The notes: generated by a model from the sequence alone, not told the origin. Positions 23,340 to 37,756 are shown, numbered from the stretch's first letter. The stretch: 64,000 nucleotides of DNA from Syncephalis plumigaleata (GCA_025201365.1 JAIXMF010000012.1:248001-312000), one strand, 5' to 3'. Program-made: numbers and translations.

Positions 23340-26300
23340 TTATTCATTCAATGTAGAAATACTTGAGCGTAATGTCGATCGAGATGATCGTGTTGTGTGC
23401 ATACTCTCTCGTGGTGAACGGGGATGTACGTCGGATAGTTGTTTAGAGTGCGCGGTACTCGACGAGTCAAGTTCATCGTCCATGCCAACAATCGCAGATA
23501 AATGTGGTAGATCTAACCAGGCTGGTATGTAGCGTTCAATGGTAACAGCCGGTTTCACTTGATGTAACGCGTCTTCAGCACGATTAGCGTTTACTTCGAG
23601 GAATAGTTTACTCTCATCCGCTGCACCACCTTCATCGCATCGACGCATGACCTCTTGCATAATTTCCGTACTAATTGGATTCTCGTAATCGGAAGTCGAG
23701 TAGATGGTGATGAGTTTCTTCACTTGTGCCTTATTCAATAGGAAGCACACCTCGAACATGATCTCAATATCTTGCACCGAGTTCTTTTGTAGTTGTAGTA
23801 GTTTCGCCGCTTGCATTAATCGTTCCAAATGGTCGGCACCCTGTTGAATCTCGTGTGATTTACACCATTCTTCAATACGTGTAACATTGTATTGAATTTG
23901 CATACCTAAACAAACAAACAGACAGACATGTAAGTAATTGACTAGCTAATAGTAATCAAATGGTAAACTTACCGCGTTTCCATGTACCAAAGTTCTTACG
24001 CATCAATAGATGATTAAAGGATACCATACCGATAGTGTCCAATACATCAAGAATGACTTTCTTGCCAATCTCTCGGTCGAGATAGTAGAATCCAATGGTC
24101 TTCCACAGTTTGACTAGGAAGGTGAGCATACTATCGATATTAAGTGTGGGCGATTGTTGACCCATAAGCTTATTGAAGAAGCCGGTATCGTTCGAGATGA
24201 ATCCAGGCAATGACTGACTCTCAACTACAGCAGGTACTGCCAGTTTATTAGCGCGTGTTCTTAGATCCGATAACCAGGCATCCATGATATGCAATGACAA
24301 TTGACGTAGATCTGCCTTGGATTCACCCATGACACGAACCACTTCAATACCACCGGCATCTGCACTCTCCGCCATCTTTGCTTCAGTCTTGGCTAGAATT
24401 GATAATAGTTCCAAGACATTCGATAGCCAGAATACACAGATGTAATCACCCTTGAATTTCTAATAGAGCTATTAGTAACAATAATCATAGTCAATTTGTA
24501 GTGTTGACCTGTTCTTACCGCGGTCATGAGTTGAATGGTTTGCGTGACATTGAATAGCAATTTCTTTAATTGCTCACTCAATTGGAAATTCCACATTTGC
24601 GTGATACATAGACCGATGATATGAGCGGGGAACAGGATTTCTCTTGTTGCATAACGACGATCCATATCTGGTAGTGGAATGGCAATATTTTTGATAAGAT
24701 CATTAATGACTTCCGACATTAGAAGATCACTTTGTAGAATAGTGCGTAAATCCTTTATCATATAATAAATCGTATTATTAATCATTAGTTATTATATGCA
24801 TATGCTTATACATTGATTGTATACACTTACATCATTACTCATATCAATCGGTGATGGTTGCATAAGCATGGAGATACGTTTCGAGGTTGCTTGTCCATTG
24901 CCAGCATGTGATGGTGGAATGTCATAGGCACTAAGGGTGGCGCGCTTCTGTCGTACGTCACTGGCCATGGACCAGCCACTGGATGTGCTGAATCGATTGT
25001 TACGTCGATCTGCTCGTGGCATATCCGCTTCATCTTGTTGTAGCATCGTTACCGGTGATTGTGCGGTCTTTGACGCAAACATACTGCGTAGATCGACACC
25101 GGATGTACGACGTGTGCTAGCGCGTGAATCACGACGACTACCGCGTGCCTGATGACGTGCTAGTTCCTCGCGTAGTTTTGTCACCTCATGCTGCTTATTA
25201 ACGAGTTCCTCCGTTAATTTCTGTGCATCCTCATCCATGGCATTGATCTTCTCGGATAATGCGGCACATCGTTCGGAGAATGCTTCCTTTTCACCGATCA
25301 AGTATTGTAACGCTTCCTTCTGCTCCTTGGCATCGCTTATGATCTTCTCTGCCAAGTGGCGATTCTTCGATTCGAGTCCCTTGCATTTGTCTTTCCAGGA
25401 TTTCAGACGACTTTCTAACAATGATACGGTCTCCCTGTCAATAGTAATCATAATCGAGTGAGTAATTAGAATGAAGATATAAATGAAATAGACAATAATG
25501 CCTTACTTGAGTGCCTCGTTTGTCTTCTTCTGGGATTGCAAATCTTGTGTAAGTGACACGACTTTATTCTCCAGTTTGTAAGAGACCTCCTTAAGATGAT
25601 TCGCCGATCTGGCCTCGCTACGTAGTTTGCCAAGTTCACGACGAGCATAACGACGACGAATGCACGACTGCATAAATATAACCGATTTAACCTTGCGCCG
25701 ATAGAGTTGTCGGGTAAGCCTAGTGGTGTCATTGCAATAAGTATTCTATATTTCTATCATTTATACGCATAGTAATTACCAGCCACGAGCTAGACTCTGA
25801 ATAATGGTGGCGGCCGTATCCTGCTTCTTGCTCACAAATTGATCTCGAGTCAAATAACCACGAGCCACTAATGGATTATTTACGTAATAAGTATCGATAA
25901 CTAATGGTACGCATAGCATTAGTAGTTCACTTACCAGTCTGGAAATAAATGATACTCGTCAATGCCAATTTGTAGGATTGACGCTGATAATAGCCACGCC
26001 AATGACGTTGTATAGTGATGGCGGATGATTCCCTTAGGATACGTTCCTTTTCACGTAGTCGTAAGATACGACGATACTTGACCTGAATGGTAATGGTGGC
26101 ATGTCGTAGGGCCAGGTATTTACGTCGATATATACGTGCCAAAAAGTTCTTTTTAATCATAGTGACGGCATTCAATATGGCATCGGTACGTGCTTTCTCC
26201 AATAACGCAATCTAATAGCGAGTGTTAATCATTAGTAATCTAAATGAATAACCTCTTAGAAATGACATCAACTTACCTGACCCGCTCGGAAAAACACCTT

Positions 26301-28864
26301 AGTCAGACCGATTTGATACTTCTCGGGTGATTTGAGTACATGATCGAGAATAGTGGCACAATAATCGCGAGGTGATTCTGGTCGAGTTGACGATGGTACA
26401 AGCATGTAGTATCTACCAATAACAATAATGATTAATATGAGTAATTAGCCTTTGTTTAATACTTACCGACTAATGAATTCAGCCAGTGTACGCCTTGTCG
26501 GATAACCACGAGAACTAATGTGAATTGTCTCGAGTACACCGCAAGCACGCAATTGCGACAATGTCATTTGCGGTTCGAATTTCCATGCCACCTTCGCTTC
26601 ATTCGGTTTAATACACCGAATGTAGTGCACTTCCGTCGAGTTGATGGTGGTCATTAGTTCGATGAGTGACCCTTTGAACACCGAGCCTAGAGTAGGTTTC
26701 TTTGGTGCACTATTGGCACGACCCTTTGGAGCGGGTGCTGCGGCTTCCTTTTCCTCATTGAGCTATTACATATTAGCATTGCCATTAGCATCATTATTAC
26801 TATATAGGAACATGTATGATGTTATTCTTCTGGTTACTTACCGCTTGTCGATGTTTCTGTACTTCGATCAAAAAGTCAAATGTACTCGCTTCCAACACTT
26901 CCATAATCTCATCGGGTACATTGTCTCGATTCTTATCGAGGAAGCCTTCCGCCTCGTAGGTGACATCGTGCGCGTAATGGCAAATGGTGAATGCACTTTG
27001 TCCGAATCTCGGCTTCTTAAAGTACTTCTTATTGGCGGGGGTATCCAGTTGCTGGTATAGCTTATTGATAAAGTTCTCGTCCGTACCCGATGGCATACGA
27101 CTCTCCTCGTCGAGTAGGGCAAGTACACCTAGTTTGCCTTCAATCAATGCGATACAAGGCTGGTTATCGGTGAATTCGATAAACTGCCAGTCAATCTGTT
27201 CCCGTACGTATTCCTCCTGTTCCAGTTTAAACACATGCTGATTAAACTCTTGTTGCAACTTCTCGTTGGCATAATTGATACAGAATTGTTCGAATGAATT
27301 ACGCTGGAAATGCTCGAAACCGTAGATATCCAGTACACCGATGAAGCTGTGGCATAGATCGGCACTGTCGTCGCTGCATAGTGTGGCGTTCACATTGCTA
27401 ACAAGCCAGTCGAACAGACTCGAGTAGATGAATTTGGCCACGGAATCACGAACGCTAACCGCTTGAGCTGACGTCAATTTACTGATGATCTTATCGCTAC
27501 GCGTGATAATCTGCTTGTTGACTATCCACTTTGAGAGCATCGCGGCATCAACACCGAGCAATTGCGTGGCGATGGCAAAGGCAGCGTCATCCTCAGCGAT
27601 ACTGGCATTGGTACGGCTTTGTGCGGCGATAGCCACATTACCCAAGTGTAGCAAACTAGCTAGCACACGAAAGATATCCCATTGACGCTGTACCGACATG
27701 CCAATCGTGGACAAGGCTTTCTGCGTTTCTGCAAACTCTTCAAAGTCGTTGACTCCTTGAATCTCGCTGCAATTACCCCGGTTTAGATAGCTGAACTTTG
27801 TACACTCGTCGAGACTAAGTTGTGCTCGTTCCGAGGGAGGTGCACCCGCGCACAATTGATAGAAGATATGATAGTTACGCTCGGAGTTGGGCTGGAAGAT
27901 AAGTCGAGAACGCTCCAAGAGATAGGTACGAATGGTGGCGCCCACGATATAGGCTTGCTTGTCAAAGTGAATCTGGATGTATTTACCGAAACGACTACTA
28001 TTGTCGTTACGGGTAGTCTTCGCATTACCGAACGATTCGAGAATCGGATTGGTGGCCATAATCTTCTCCTCGATCTCCGTGCCACGATCATCTCGTTTAT
28101 TCGCGTCGAATACCAACGATTTACCGCCACTCTGCGTGGCTACCGTGGCAAAGTAGCGCATAATATACTTGGCGCTAACTGTTTTACCGGCACCACTTTC
28201 ACCGGAAACAACAATAGTTTCATTGCGCTGCTCCTGTATCATGTCACGAAACGACTCCTCGGCAATTGCAAACAGATGCGGCTCCAGTTCACCTCGTCGC
28301 TTGCCGGAATAGGCCGTCATCAACTCGGGTGCATAAAGTTGTACTCGATAAAACGGATTCATGGCAATTAGCACAATGCCGGAATAAGTGTAGATATTAT
28401 GCTGAGCATAGCGTATGCGAACATTATTCAACACTGGAATGATTGTCAGGTGTTAGAACGTCACTCGTACAATGAGATATGCCTATACTATTACTACTAG
28501 TACTAGTACTACTTGATACTCACCAGCAGGTTCATGCAAATAACTAAGACTAGTAAGATCATCGGCACCATCGAGCACTTTTGGATTGCGTAGCGGTGGC
28601 AATTCGGTAGCTTCCGTGCGAGCCAACTCAAACTTGTGCGTCTTTGCCTATTTGATTAACATGTACGGATTAGTATTTGCATAAATGTATGTAAGATGGC
28701 GCACTACTTACATCTTCACCATCGATGGTTCGTGTTTCTAGCGTAACATGCGTATCAGTCAGGTCTTTACTCTGGATGGTGGCTAGTTGCCATCCTTCTT
28801 CAGTATGCGGTACCCATACTTCGAGACCCTTGACATATGGTTCTAGGGCGTCTGAGGATAGCAT
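23340..28864 (-). CDS. MYO2: Class V myosin heavy chain with DIL cargo domain
   Basis: Twelve exons (28864-28712, 28647-28524, 28433-26842, 26762-26467, 26412-26277, 26211-25935, 25867-25780, 25719-25507, 25434-24831, 24752-24519, 24459-23973, 23905-23340) total 1589 residues. The motor has GESGAGKTVSAKYIMRYFA (P loop), NDNSSRFGKYIQIHF (switch I), DIYGFEHFQRNSFEQFCINY (relay) and HYIRCIKPNE. Six or so IQ motifs follow (IQVKYRRILRLREKER, IQRHWRGYYQRQ, IQSLARGW), then a coiled coil (KGLESKNRHLAEKI) and a Ser/Arg linker. Last comes the DIL domain (WNFQLSEQLKKLL, LLMRKNFGTWKRG, CFLLNKAQVKKLITIYS). It moves secretory vesicles and organelles along actin. The N-terminal SH3-like module (VWVPHTEEGWQLATI) is present. 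No breaks were seen. Confidence 0.92.
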
Positions 28865-30547
28865 AACGGTCGACTAGACGAGTGCACTACTCGTTATACG
28901 GTAGACTCCGCTTGCAATAGATAGAGAAGTGTGGACGTGTATGTGTGTATGTGTGTATGTGTGTGTTGGTTCGCGTACGCGCACACCCACCACAATTAGA
29001 TACGCGACAAACAAACAAAGGTCTTCGTCACTGCAGATGATAGAAATGTAAGTTGGTAATAACAGGTGCTAGATTCTACGAACAAAACTAGCATACAAGG
29101 TAATATTAGCGTTAGATGAACGACAAGTGGCAACCGAATAAGTATTCAAAGATGCAAGCCAGTGAAAGTCAAGAAAAAGGAGGAGGAGTATATGTAATAG
29201 AGATACGTGGTTATTCAGTCCACGTGTAAGTACAATAGAATAGTGCTTATACGCAATAGAATTGCTTACAAGATGAACAATATGAATATGATGCGAGTGT
29301 AGAGAGTTGGAGAATAAGCGAGTAGAGCAACCACAATGAATAAAAATGTGCGGAGTGTTGTAATGAGATTGGCAATCCTTCCTGTAATCATCACACACAC
29401 TCACTCACACTAAATTTTGTAGCATCACCATTGTAAAAGAAAACCTGCTGAGCTTTGTACCTGTTGCAATGAGGAGTGATTTAGACTTCCGACCATACTC
29501 CTTCATTTATTGTGATGGTTACCTGATGGCAATTCATGTGTATCATAAAGACATACTCATTAATGAACAATTAGTATGCTTCTACAATAAACAACTAAGC
29601 AATAGTCTATTCCTTTATCTAGTAGTTGCATACTAGATTGACTAACTCAATTACCTAATAAGAAGCAAGAGAATACGATGCTATTCACATGACTGCTTGT
29701 CATCATTCATACATGACTACACTATTCATTCAAGTGGATACAATTAGCCGTTTATTTATATTAGAATGATAATACAGTAAACATCAATGACATCTAGTAG
29801 ATCAGTCAATCCAATAGCATACTACTATTATTAGTAAAATGTAACAACTATTTAGTTATTGATTCACAGGAAGAGTGAGAGAAAGAAAGAGTAAACAGCA
29901 AAGGCCTGTAGTAACAGCAATTGGTTCAGAATGGTAGTGACAATAAAGAAGACAAGAAGACAAGAAGACAAGAAGAATCATGTCTGTCTATCATCGTCAC
30001 ATCATTGACATGTCACGCAATTCACAACAATATCTGGATCAAACTTGACGAACATTATCAAAGTGAAACAAAGACGACCACAAGACTTCATCGCTGTTTA
30101 TTACGGAGACATTTCTTGTTGTCAATGCGGCATCTTTGTTCTAGGAGCTCTTTTAAGTTGCTTCAAATAGTTAATTAAGCATGCACAGCATCTGTAACAA
30201 TTGTACATTCATTCTAATTAGTGTTCATCAAACTGTTTTAGTTGTTTTATAGCAAGTAAGTAAGTATACACTGTAGTCATTCTATTCTATATCTATGTCA
30301 TTATTGTATGATTGGATCAAGTACATAAACAATGGCGATCATGATGATATCATTCGGATGTGATTGACTACTCATACTCTACTATATATAAATATTGTTA
30401 TGATCGTAATAAATACACAAGTAGTAACCAGGCCAATCATCGTCATCATCATCACCTATTATTATTATTATTTTACTAACTTGTTCTTTCCTTTCCTTAC
30501 TTCTTTATAATCATCTTATTTTTGACTATTGATGCAATTATACTACC
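28865..30547. other. 1.7-kb gene-free interval, myosin V / DSK2 divergent region
   Basis: The two flanking genes point outward, so this holds both promoters. A TGTGTA/TGTG microsatellite lies at about 28940-28965, an AAGACAAG tandem repeat at about 29945-29975 and an ATC-rich run at about 30438-30475. Open frames of 60-111 codons on either strand lack motifs and coding character. I see no gene. Confidence 0.5.
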
Positions 30548-32698
30548 ATGAAAGGTGAAGACAATCGAATGTCTTTGCCCTCATCGTCGAATAGCACTAC
30601 TACTTCCACTGCTACTTCTACTACTTCTACTACTGCCACTTCTACTACTTCAAAGGCTTCTTTATTGAGTGCCGCTCCCACTACTATTGTTACTATGGTA
30701 CAGACAGATGAGGCATCGGTTGCAACCGTACTGCCAACATCTGAAAGGTCTATACGCTTTCGAATGCCTACCGGTGATATTATCCATCATAGGGTTAATC
30801 TAGCCAGTACCACGATCAGACAGTTAAAGGAACTACTGGCCACTGACACTATACCAGCCAGTCGAATGCGTCTGATACGTGGAGGACAAGTGTTGCAGGA
30901 TGAAACAGATACACTGGAAAAGTATCGTAAGTACACTTACGTGTATGTATGTATGCATGCATACGTATATACCATTGATATAATCCTTTTTGTATAATGA
31001 TGCACAAACCTAATATAATCTTCATATACATATATGTATATATATATATATATAGAATTCACCGATAAAGATACCATCTATGTAGTGCGTGGTGCCCAGA
31101 ATGAAACACCTGCCATCACACCAGAGGCGTTGAGTCGAGTCGATAGTCAAAGCGACCAGTCCTCGCCCTTTGGCATGAGTAACGATCCAATGGGTGGACT
31201 AATGGAGTCGCCTCTTATGAAGGTAAATCCTTAATACTGGTAAAGAAGGATGATTACCATTTACTAATCAGATTCCATTAGAATCTAATGTCTGATTCGA
31301 ATTTCATGCGAGAGATGATCGTCAATCATCCAGATATGAAAAGATTGGCAGAGGAAAACCTCGAGGTAGCGCATATGTTACAACATCCAGAATTATTCGA
31401 GGTATGATGCAGTTAGATAGTTAGTTAGTTAGATAATTAGTTAGTTGGTATATCTCCATGTATACAGTGTAATAACCACAATGATACATTTGTGCATAAT
31501 AGACCATTGTTGCAGCACAAAAACCGCAAATTATGCGTGAAATGCTACGTAATAATGATCGTGCTCTATCTAATATCGAAGCAATGCCAGGTGGATTCAA
31601 CCATTTACGCCAAATGTACGAGGGAGTACAAGAACCACTGATGGAAGCAGAACGTCCAGTAAGTCATGATTTATTACTACGATAGTATCTATTAATAATC
31701 GATCATCTAAATATGAATAGAAAAACGAATCGACCGATGCTATGAATCGAGCATTTGCTATGCGATTCAATATTCGACCTAACACGACACAAGGTGAGTT
31801 ATGTCTATTTACTACATAATAATACGTAATAATAACACTGCTATGCTATGCTATGCTATGTTATTAGAGAGTGATGAACCAAATGCTAATGCACTACCAA
31901 ATCCATGGAGACCACCTCATCATTCCACGCTACAACCACGTAGTATAGCTGCGCGTGATTTAATGCCATTACCATTCGAGTCTAGTAAGTGTGCATTATT
32001 TGATAGGTTAGATCATTGTCATCTAATATGAAATACACTTTACAAGACTTTCGTCCACGATTAACTACACAGCCTATGGAATTACCGCGTGCACCTCGTT
32101 CAATATTTCGTACACAACATCCGTTCGCTTCACTTCGTTCTCCTCAACGTCTAGGCTCATCCACTTCTAATACTGCCACTACTACAACCAACAACAACAA
32201 CAACAATACTAATGATAACAATAATCCACCTCCATCATTTCTACAAGCTATTCTGGCATCACACAGGTAATTATTCCATAGTATTGAATATTGATCACTA
32301 ATTATTAACCAATCAATTGATAATAAGGAATGTACCAAATTTGAGAGCAACTTCTACAAATGAAACAAGCATACCAGCAACAACATCGACAGCAACTAAC
32401 ACCGTAATACAACCTTCCACACGATATCCAGAACAACTGGAAAAGATGCGCTCTATGGGTTTTACAGATGATGAGAAGAATACAAGGTAATGAGGAGAGT
32501 AGAGTATGTCAAGTGTAACAAGCAACTAATAATGATTATATTATTACACAACTACATTGTAGAGCACTATCCCTGACTGGTGGTGACTTGAATGGTGCCG
32601 TTGAATGGCTTGTCAATTATGGCAATGGTAGTAGTAATAGTAGTAACAATAATAATAGTAGCAGTAGTGGTAATGCCAATACAAGTCGTGGTGAATAA
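30548..32698 (+). CDS. DSK2: Ubiquilin/DSK2-type ubiquitin receptor (UBL-STI1-UBA)
   Basis: Nine exons (30548-30926, 31056-31222, 31282-31401, 31503-31658, 31721-31793, 31868-31984, 32047-32266, 32328-32486, 32563-32698) give 508 residues. After a Ser/Thr-rich leader comes a ubiquitin-like domain ([48 protein letters not shown]). Then come STI1-type repeats ([60 protein letters not shown]). A C-terminal UBA domain follows ([34 protein letters not shown]). These shuttle ubiquitinated clients to the proteasome. The alternating STI1 and Asn-rich linkers fit the family, and the tail is Ser/Asn-rich. Confidence 0.92.
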
Positions 32699-32973
32699 TA
32701 TGATCTCTTCTTTTACATTTAACATTTAATAAATTGTGATATTGTTACTTACTATTGTCATCATCTTATAGTCATCATCATGATTTACAATTGTTATTTC
32801 CTGCAAAAAACAAAGTCACTTTCCATTGATAACCACAAACTGTATTTACTAAATGAATACATGTCATGGCAAGTTTGTATTATTACGCAATATGGATTGA
32901 GTTTGTTCGGATGAGTAGATACGCAATGACGTGTGTACCATCTCACTTTCCGTATACTGTTGACTTGTATATT

Positions 32974-34181
32974 TCTAAACAGTATAAGCTGCCGCTGCCG
33001 TATCAAACAATGCACTCTTCTCCAATCTATTTTGAATTAAGGGATGCGATGAATGAGCTTGTTCCAATTCACTAATCATTATATAAATTAGTCATTTGTA
33101 TTATATCAATGATCTCAATTGCTAATCTACCTTAGACATGTCTCGGCATCGGTTGTATTACCGGTAAGATAATGCGCTACCATAAGATCGGCTAGTACAT
33201 CGGGATTCTTTGCATCCTATACAAATATAATTCATTAGTATAAACTACTAGTGTATGGAATACATGATTAGTCGATGCTTACCGAGGATTGTGCCTCGAG
33301 TAATAAGCTTTCTGCTTCGGGATAGCGTTGCATCATAAGATTACACGCTGCCTGTCCGCATAAACTATTGGCAGAGATGGCCGCATTAATACCGAGTTCG
33401 TCAAAGATATACGCCGTTGACTGACAACGATCTCCACCCTAGAATGAGTTTCGTGATTAGTATACGCTATGCTATTAGTTATCATTCCTGTGTTGAATAT
33501 ACATACTGCACTAAGATTAACCCATGCCTCAGCTAGTTGTAATGGCAATGCATCATCCGACCATTCCTTTGTCGCCTCCACTTCCTGCTGAGCAATATCG
33601 GCTCTGCCCATCATTAAATAGCCTTGAATAGCTAATGTGGCACTAGATACATACATACGTATAGAAGCATTAGTTAATTCATTCTATCTTATATATCGTT
33701 ATATTGGTATATACCATTCGATATTACGTGGATGTTTCTTCAATAGAGTTACCGCTTCTGTAGGTTTACGTGCTGCCAACAGTAGTTGACCAATAAGTAC
33801 CGTGGTAATACCATCAAGTGCTGGCTCGTCATCACTACCACCATTATTGCTATCTTTTGCGGCCAATGCTAGTGCTTCATCGACTAGTTTCGTGGCAGTA
33901 TCCTCGCGGTCAGCACGTTGCGCTTGCACGTAACGAGCCAACAGTAATGCTGCACTAAATACACCAGTATTGCTCTCTTGTTTTGCACGTTCTTTTAGCG
34001 CGTCTACCGCTTCATCTGCACGTCTTAAAGCCAGCAAGACACGATAGTAGATGGTATTGATTTCTTGCACTACAATTGAGTTGCGATCCTCATTCAAATA
34101 GGATTTAGCCTGGTCGTGCACCTCGCTAAAACAGCCAAGATAGTAGAGATCGCGTAGTTTAGTAAGTGTTTCTGCCGACAT
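32974..34181 (-). CDS. COPE: Coatomer subunit epsilon
   Basis: Five exons (34181-33715, 33642-33507, 33438-33283, 33216-33131, 33071-32975) encode 313 residues. The N-terminus LTKLRDLYYLGCFSEVHDQA and the TPR-like repeats (QEINTIYYRVLLALRRADEA, LAIQGYLMMGRADIAQQEVE, STAYIFDELGINAAISANSL) match the family. So do CNLMMQRYPEAESLLLEAQS and NPDVLADLMVAHYLTGN. Epsilon-COP stabilises alpha-COP in the COPI coat on Golgi vesicles. The short last exon adds LEQAHSSHPLIQNR, which restores the expected C-terminus; without it the protein would stop about 30 residues early. It shares a 181-base divergent promoter with the GGTase-I gene. Confidence 0.9.
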
Positions 34182-34362
34182 GATGAAGAGGAATAATGAC
34201 AAAGAGGTAAACAAGTAAGCAAAGTGTGTGCGTGTCGTATAAGTGATATCCAAATAGAATACCGACACGTCATGCTATCATTGTAATTCGTGTTTTTACA
34301 CTCGTTATTATCATTTCTCTTCTTGTCATTCCATCCAAGTTACTTGAACTATATCCTGTAAG
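34182..34362. promoter_or_regulatory. Divergent promoter, COPE / GGTase-I beta
   Basis: A 181-base interval separates two outward-facing start codons, and both genes are well supported. No specific site could be assigned. Confidence 0.5.
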
Positions 34363-35969
34363 ATGACCGATACTGATAATACGTCTACTACTACTGGCAG
34401 CGTTGCTACTTATACACTTAACAAGGCACGACATGTCAACTACTTTATGCACTGTGTCAATTTCCTACCTCAGCCGTACACTTCAGCTGATACTACACGG
34501 TACTTGCACTAGTGCATCGTTATACGTATCACATTATATTAACTAGCTAGTATGTAATGCATATATAGAATGACTTTAGCTTCATTTGCACTATGTGGAC
34601 TGGAATATCTCGGTGTTATGGAGTCTCGTATCACTCCGGAACGACGTCAATTGTTCATCGATTGGATATATAGTCAGCAGATTACAGCGTCAGGTAATAA
34701 TAAACATAATGCTTCTTGGTAAAAGTGATAGCTAAGCATACTAATCAATTAATCGATGCCAGTAGATAATAGTGATAATCCATATGCATACTGTGGATTC
34801 AGAGGTAGTTCATTTGCTGGATCATCTGGTGTAAGTTAAACGTGTACGCTCGCATGATGTCCATTCAATCTAACAATTATTGACTAGCCTTACAATCGTG
34901 CCAATATTGCTGCTACCTTTGGTGCTCTCACCTCGTTGCTTGCACTAGGTGATGATCTATCCCGAGTAGATCGTGCAGCTATTACAGGTGGAATACGTGC
35001 AATACAATTGACCGATGGTCGGTAGGTATTCTATACAAATAGATGCATACACTGAACAAAGGGAAAATAACATGAAATGGATTACTATTACCGGTGAACT
35101 AGATTTGCTCCGATGCCTGATGTAAGTGAGGCTGACATGCGTCTCACCTATTGTGCCGTGGCCGTCTCCTACATTATTAACGATTGGTCGGGTATCGATC
35201 GACAACGTACGATAGATTACATCTGGTCAAGTCATGTAAGCAAGCCATTACAATTACGAGTAATGATGGAAATGCTTAGTTTACTTACGTATAATATGTA
35301 TATATTCATGTAGAATTACGATGGTGGATTCTCTGGTGCACCAGGTGAAGAATCCCATGGTAGGAACATGTTCACCTTTTATTTATTACTTCTACTTACT
35401 AGTTCACTTGTTATTATAGGCGGCTTTACATTCTGTGCCGTGGCTTCTCTCTATCTATTAGATGCTTTGGATATGACGGATCCTCGTTTGCGATCGATCA
35501 AGCAATGGGCGCTGTTTCGATTATCGGCCGGTTATCAAGGTCGAGTAAATAAACCGATCGACACTTGTTATTCATTCTGGGTGGGCGCCACACTTAAGGT
35601 AGATTGCTAGATCAACTAGTCTACATAGATGATTAACCTCCTCTTACCTCTTACCATATATATAGCTTATTTCTACAGTTATTGGATGCTTACGATATGG
35701 TCGATCATCAGTTAGAGGTTAATTTCCTTCATTCTGCTCATCGAATTATGGTGGATTCTCGAAATGGGTAGACATGCATCCAGGTAGAGTATACGATGAT
35801 ATATATGTATTACAGGCGTGTGCTAATGTTTACAGACTTGCTACACTCCTATCTCGGACTAATAGGGCTATCCATGGCAAGTAATAATGTAGATGCCGAT
35901 AAATTAAGCTGTGCCTTAGCATTACCAAATAGTGTTACCAAACGAATTAGTGAACTACATCATGAATAA
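34363..35969 (+). CDS. CDC43: Geranylgeranyltransferase type I beta subunit
   Basis: Nine exons (34363-34499, 34569-34693, 34766-34830, 34888-35021, 35103-35235, 35314-35359, 35420-35598, 35679-35783, 35836-35969) encode about 352 residues. Prenyltransferase repeats are clear: YCGFRGSSFAG, PYNRANIAATFGALTSLLAL, GRFAPMPDVSEADMRLTYCA, NYDGGFSGAPGEESHGGFTF and GYQGRVNKPIDTCYSFWVGA, then GGFSKWVDMHPDLLHSYLGL. The zinc Asp-Cys (DTCYSFW) and His (LHSYLG) are present. GGTase-I prenylates CaaX proteins such as Cdc42 and Rho1. One frame change is needed inside exon 8 (about 35720-35745) to join HQLEVNFLHS to YGGFSKW. This is a sequencing slip, a real lesion, or splicing I cannot see. Confidence 0.85.
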
Positions 35970-36120
35970 ATGATTAAAGCAATGGAATAAATGTTTATTT
36001 ACAAATATTATCATGATGATGATGATGATGATGATGAACTCTAGTTTTGATTATTGTTATTTGTTACAGATGTCGCGTTAGAATCGCGTAATACATTGAT
36101 ACGTCGAATCCAGATTAGAT

Positions 36121-37467
36121 TCATTCGTTGGCTATGGAGAATACCGGCCATCGGTATGGCATCCAGGGAGAAAGTGAAATGGTACGCGTACGTCGACGTG
36201 GTACCGGTTTGGCTATATTCGACATGATCACATACTATAGATGATATAGGGTGTAGACTGATTAGTATTATATAAAACAACGAGACGGTATAGCTTGACA
36301 TTTCTTACAACAGGGAATAAAAGGGCGAATACACCGGAACTGACAAATTGCGGAAAGAAGAATGTAACTATAGTGCAGGGGAATCCTAATAAGAGAAAAT
36401 CACGATTAATGGAAACTAGTGAGCATGCCAGTGTAGACAATATCCTACCAAATCCTGCAAAATACGCCCAATGTGCCTCGAAATAGTCCATACGCTGATC
36501 CATGGTCCAACCACGATTGATCCAGTCATATCTAGAAAATATAATGTCAATCTATCGATTCGATTATAGAGAACAAGCAACTACATACTCGAAACTATAA
36601 AAAGCAGCGATCCAACAAGTGTAGATGAACGAGGCAAATGGACCGATCAATGGTAGTGTATAGATTAGCGACACGAACACGAGATAGTTGAAGAAGAGTA
36701 GCGTGCGATAAACCTCATCAGTAATACGATTGACTAGACTAATCTCGTAGCATTAGCAGTACGTCTCATAGTTGCAGTAATGATGTTCGATAGCCTACCG
36801 ATCAAATGAAATCTGAGTGTTGACCGATTTGCCTTCACGTAGACAATAGGCATGATCGGCCACTTTCTGATACCAAGTTGAATTAAGGAAAAAACTAAGA
36901 CAATAGATGGGATATACCCATAGAATCTAATAGGAATAATCAGCGTTAATATGTTGAACGAGCAAATAGACATTACTGGATGTGATACCTACCTGATAGG
37001 CAAATGTCAATATCATATCTAGCCAAGATACTACCGCTTCTATCTGAGGCGATGATGCTTCCAGCTGCTGTTGCGTCGTCGATCCATCCTCATGTTGGTG
37101 GCGTGCTGACCATACGAACCAAGTGGTAAAGAAAGATAGTGACGGGCGTAGTAAATATTCAAACAAGTAAATACTACCGAGAAATATTAAACCATTCAAT
37201 AGGAAACATTTAGCCGCTTGCATTTGCAGTGTCTTGGATCTACCGTAATGTTATATATATATATGTATATAAGTATAGTAGCAATTGTAAGCAGATGCTA
37301 ACTTGCCTACTAATAATGGCAAAGCTACGTGACCATTGCGATGCATCACGAATACCACACCAAGCGTAGTAGCCGTTTAAGCTAAGACTATCGAGGAATG
37401 ACAACGGTGCTTCAGCAGCAGCAGCAGTGTCGTTGTTTTTAGTTGTTGACGTATGTGATGTATCCAT
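36121..37467 (-). CDS. EI24: EI24-type ER membrane protein
   Basis: Six exons (37467-37307, 37239-36993, 36926-36799, 36738-36589, 36531-36309, 36234-36121) give 340 residues in phase. Conserved EI24 blocks appear: KCFLLNGLIFLGSIYLFEYL, LWVYPIYCLSFFLNSTWYQK with VADHAYCL, IGPFASFIYTCWIAAFYSFE, YDWINRGWTMDQRMDYFEAH with WAYFAGFGRIL, and a terminal FPVYVIMSNIAKP. There are five to six membrane segments. In animals EI24 is an ER protein linked to autophagy, but fungal roles are less clear. The first intron has a GC donor (GCAAGT), required by phase. The last exon was chosen because it reproduces the family's C-terminus. Confidence 0.85.
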
Positions 37468-37756
37468 AGTATCAAAACACAATAAAAGAGTATAAAAAGA
37501 AGATATAAACAAGAGTGCACGACGACGAATAGCAGTAGTAATAATAGTAGTAGTGTAGATTGGTGACACAGGACTTTTCTAACCGATTAACGTAGTTAAC
37601 CTTATGTTTTTACTGATAAATAGTAGTCATGCTAATACGTATTTAGATGTGAGTAGCGTTAACAATCACGGTTAAGTTGTTTATTGTTGTTTGGCTCTTC
37701 GTTGTTCTTGTCCTCCTTTCTTGAACGTTTAGAAGCAGTGGTATTTCTCTACCCAT

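Noticed and set aside
26800-28371. Long plus-strand open frames of 139-183 codons opposite the myosin motor
   Set aside because: They are antisense shadows of a strongly coding exon and contain no motifs of their own.
35700-35750. Programmed -1 frameshifting in the GGTase-I gene
   Set aside because: No clear X-XXY-YYZ slippery site in the right frame and no obvious downstream structure. A simple indel is more likely.
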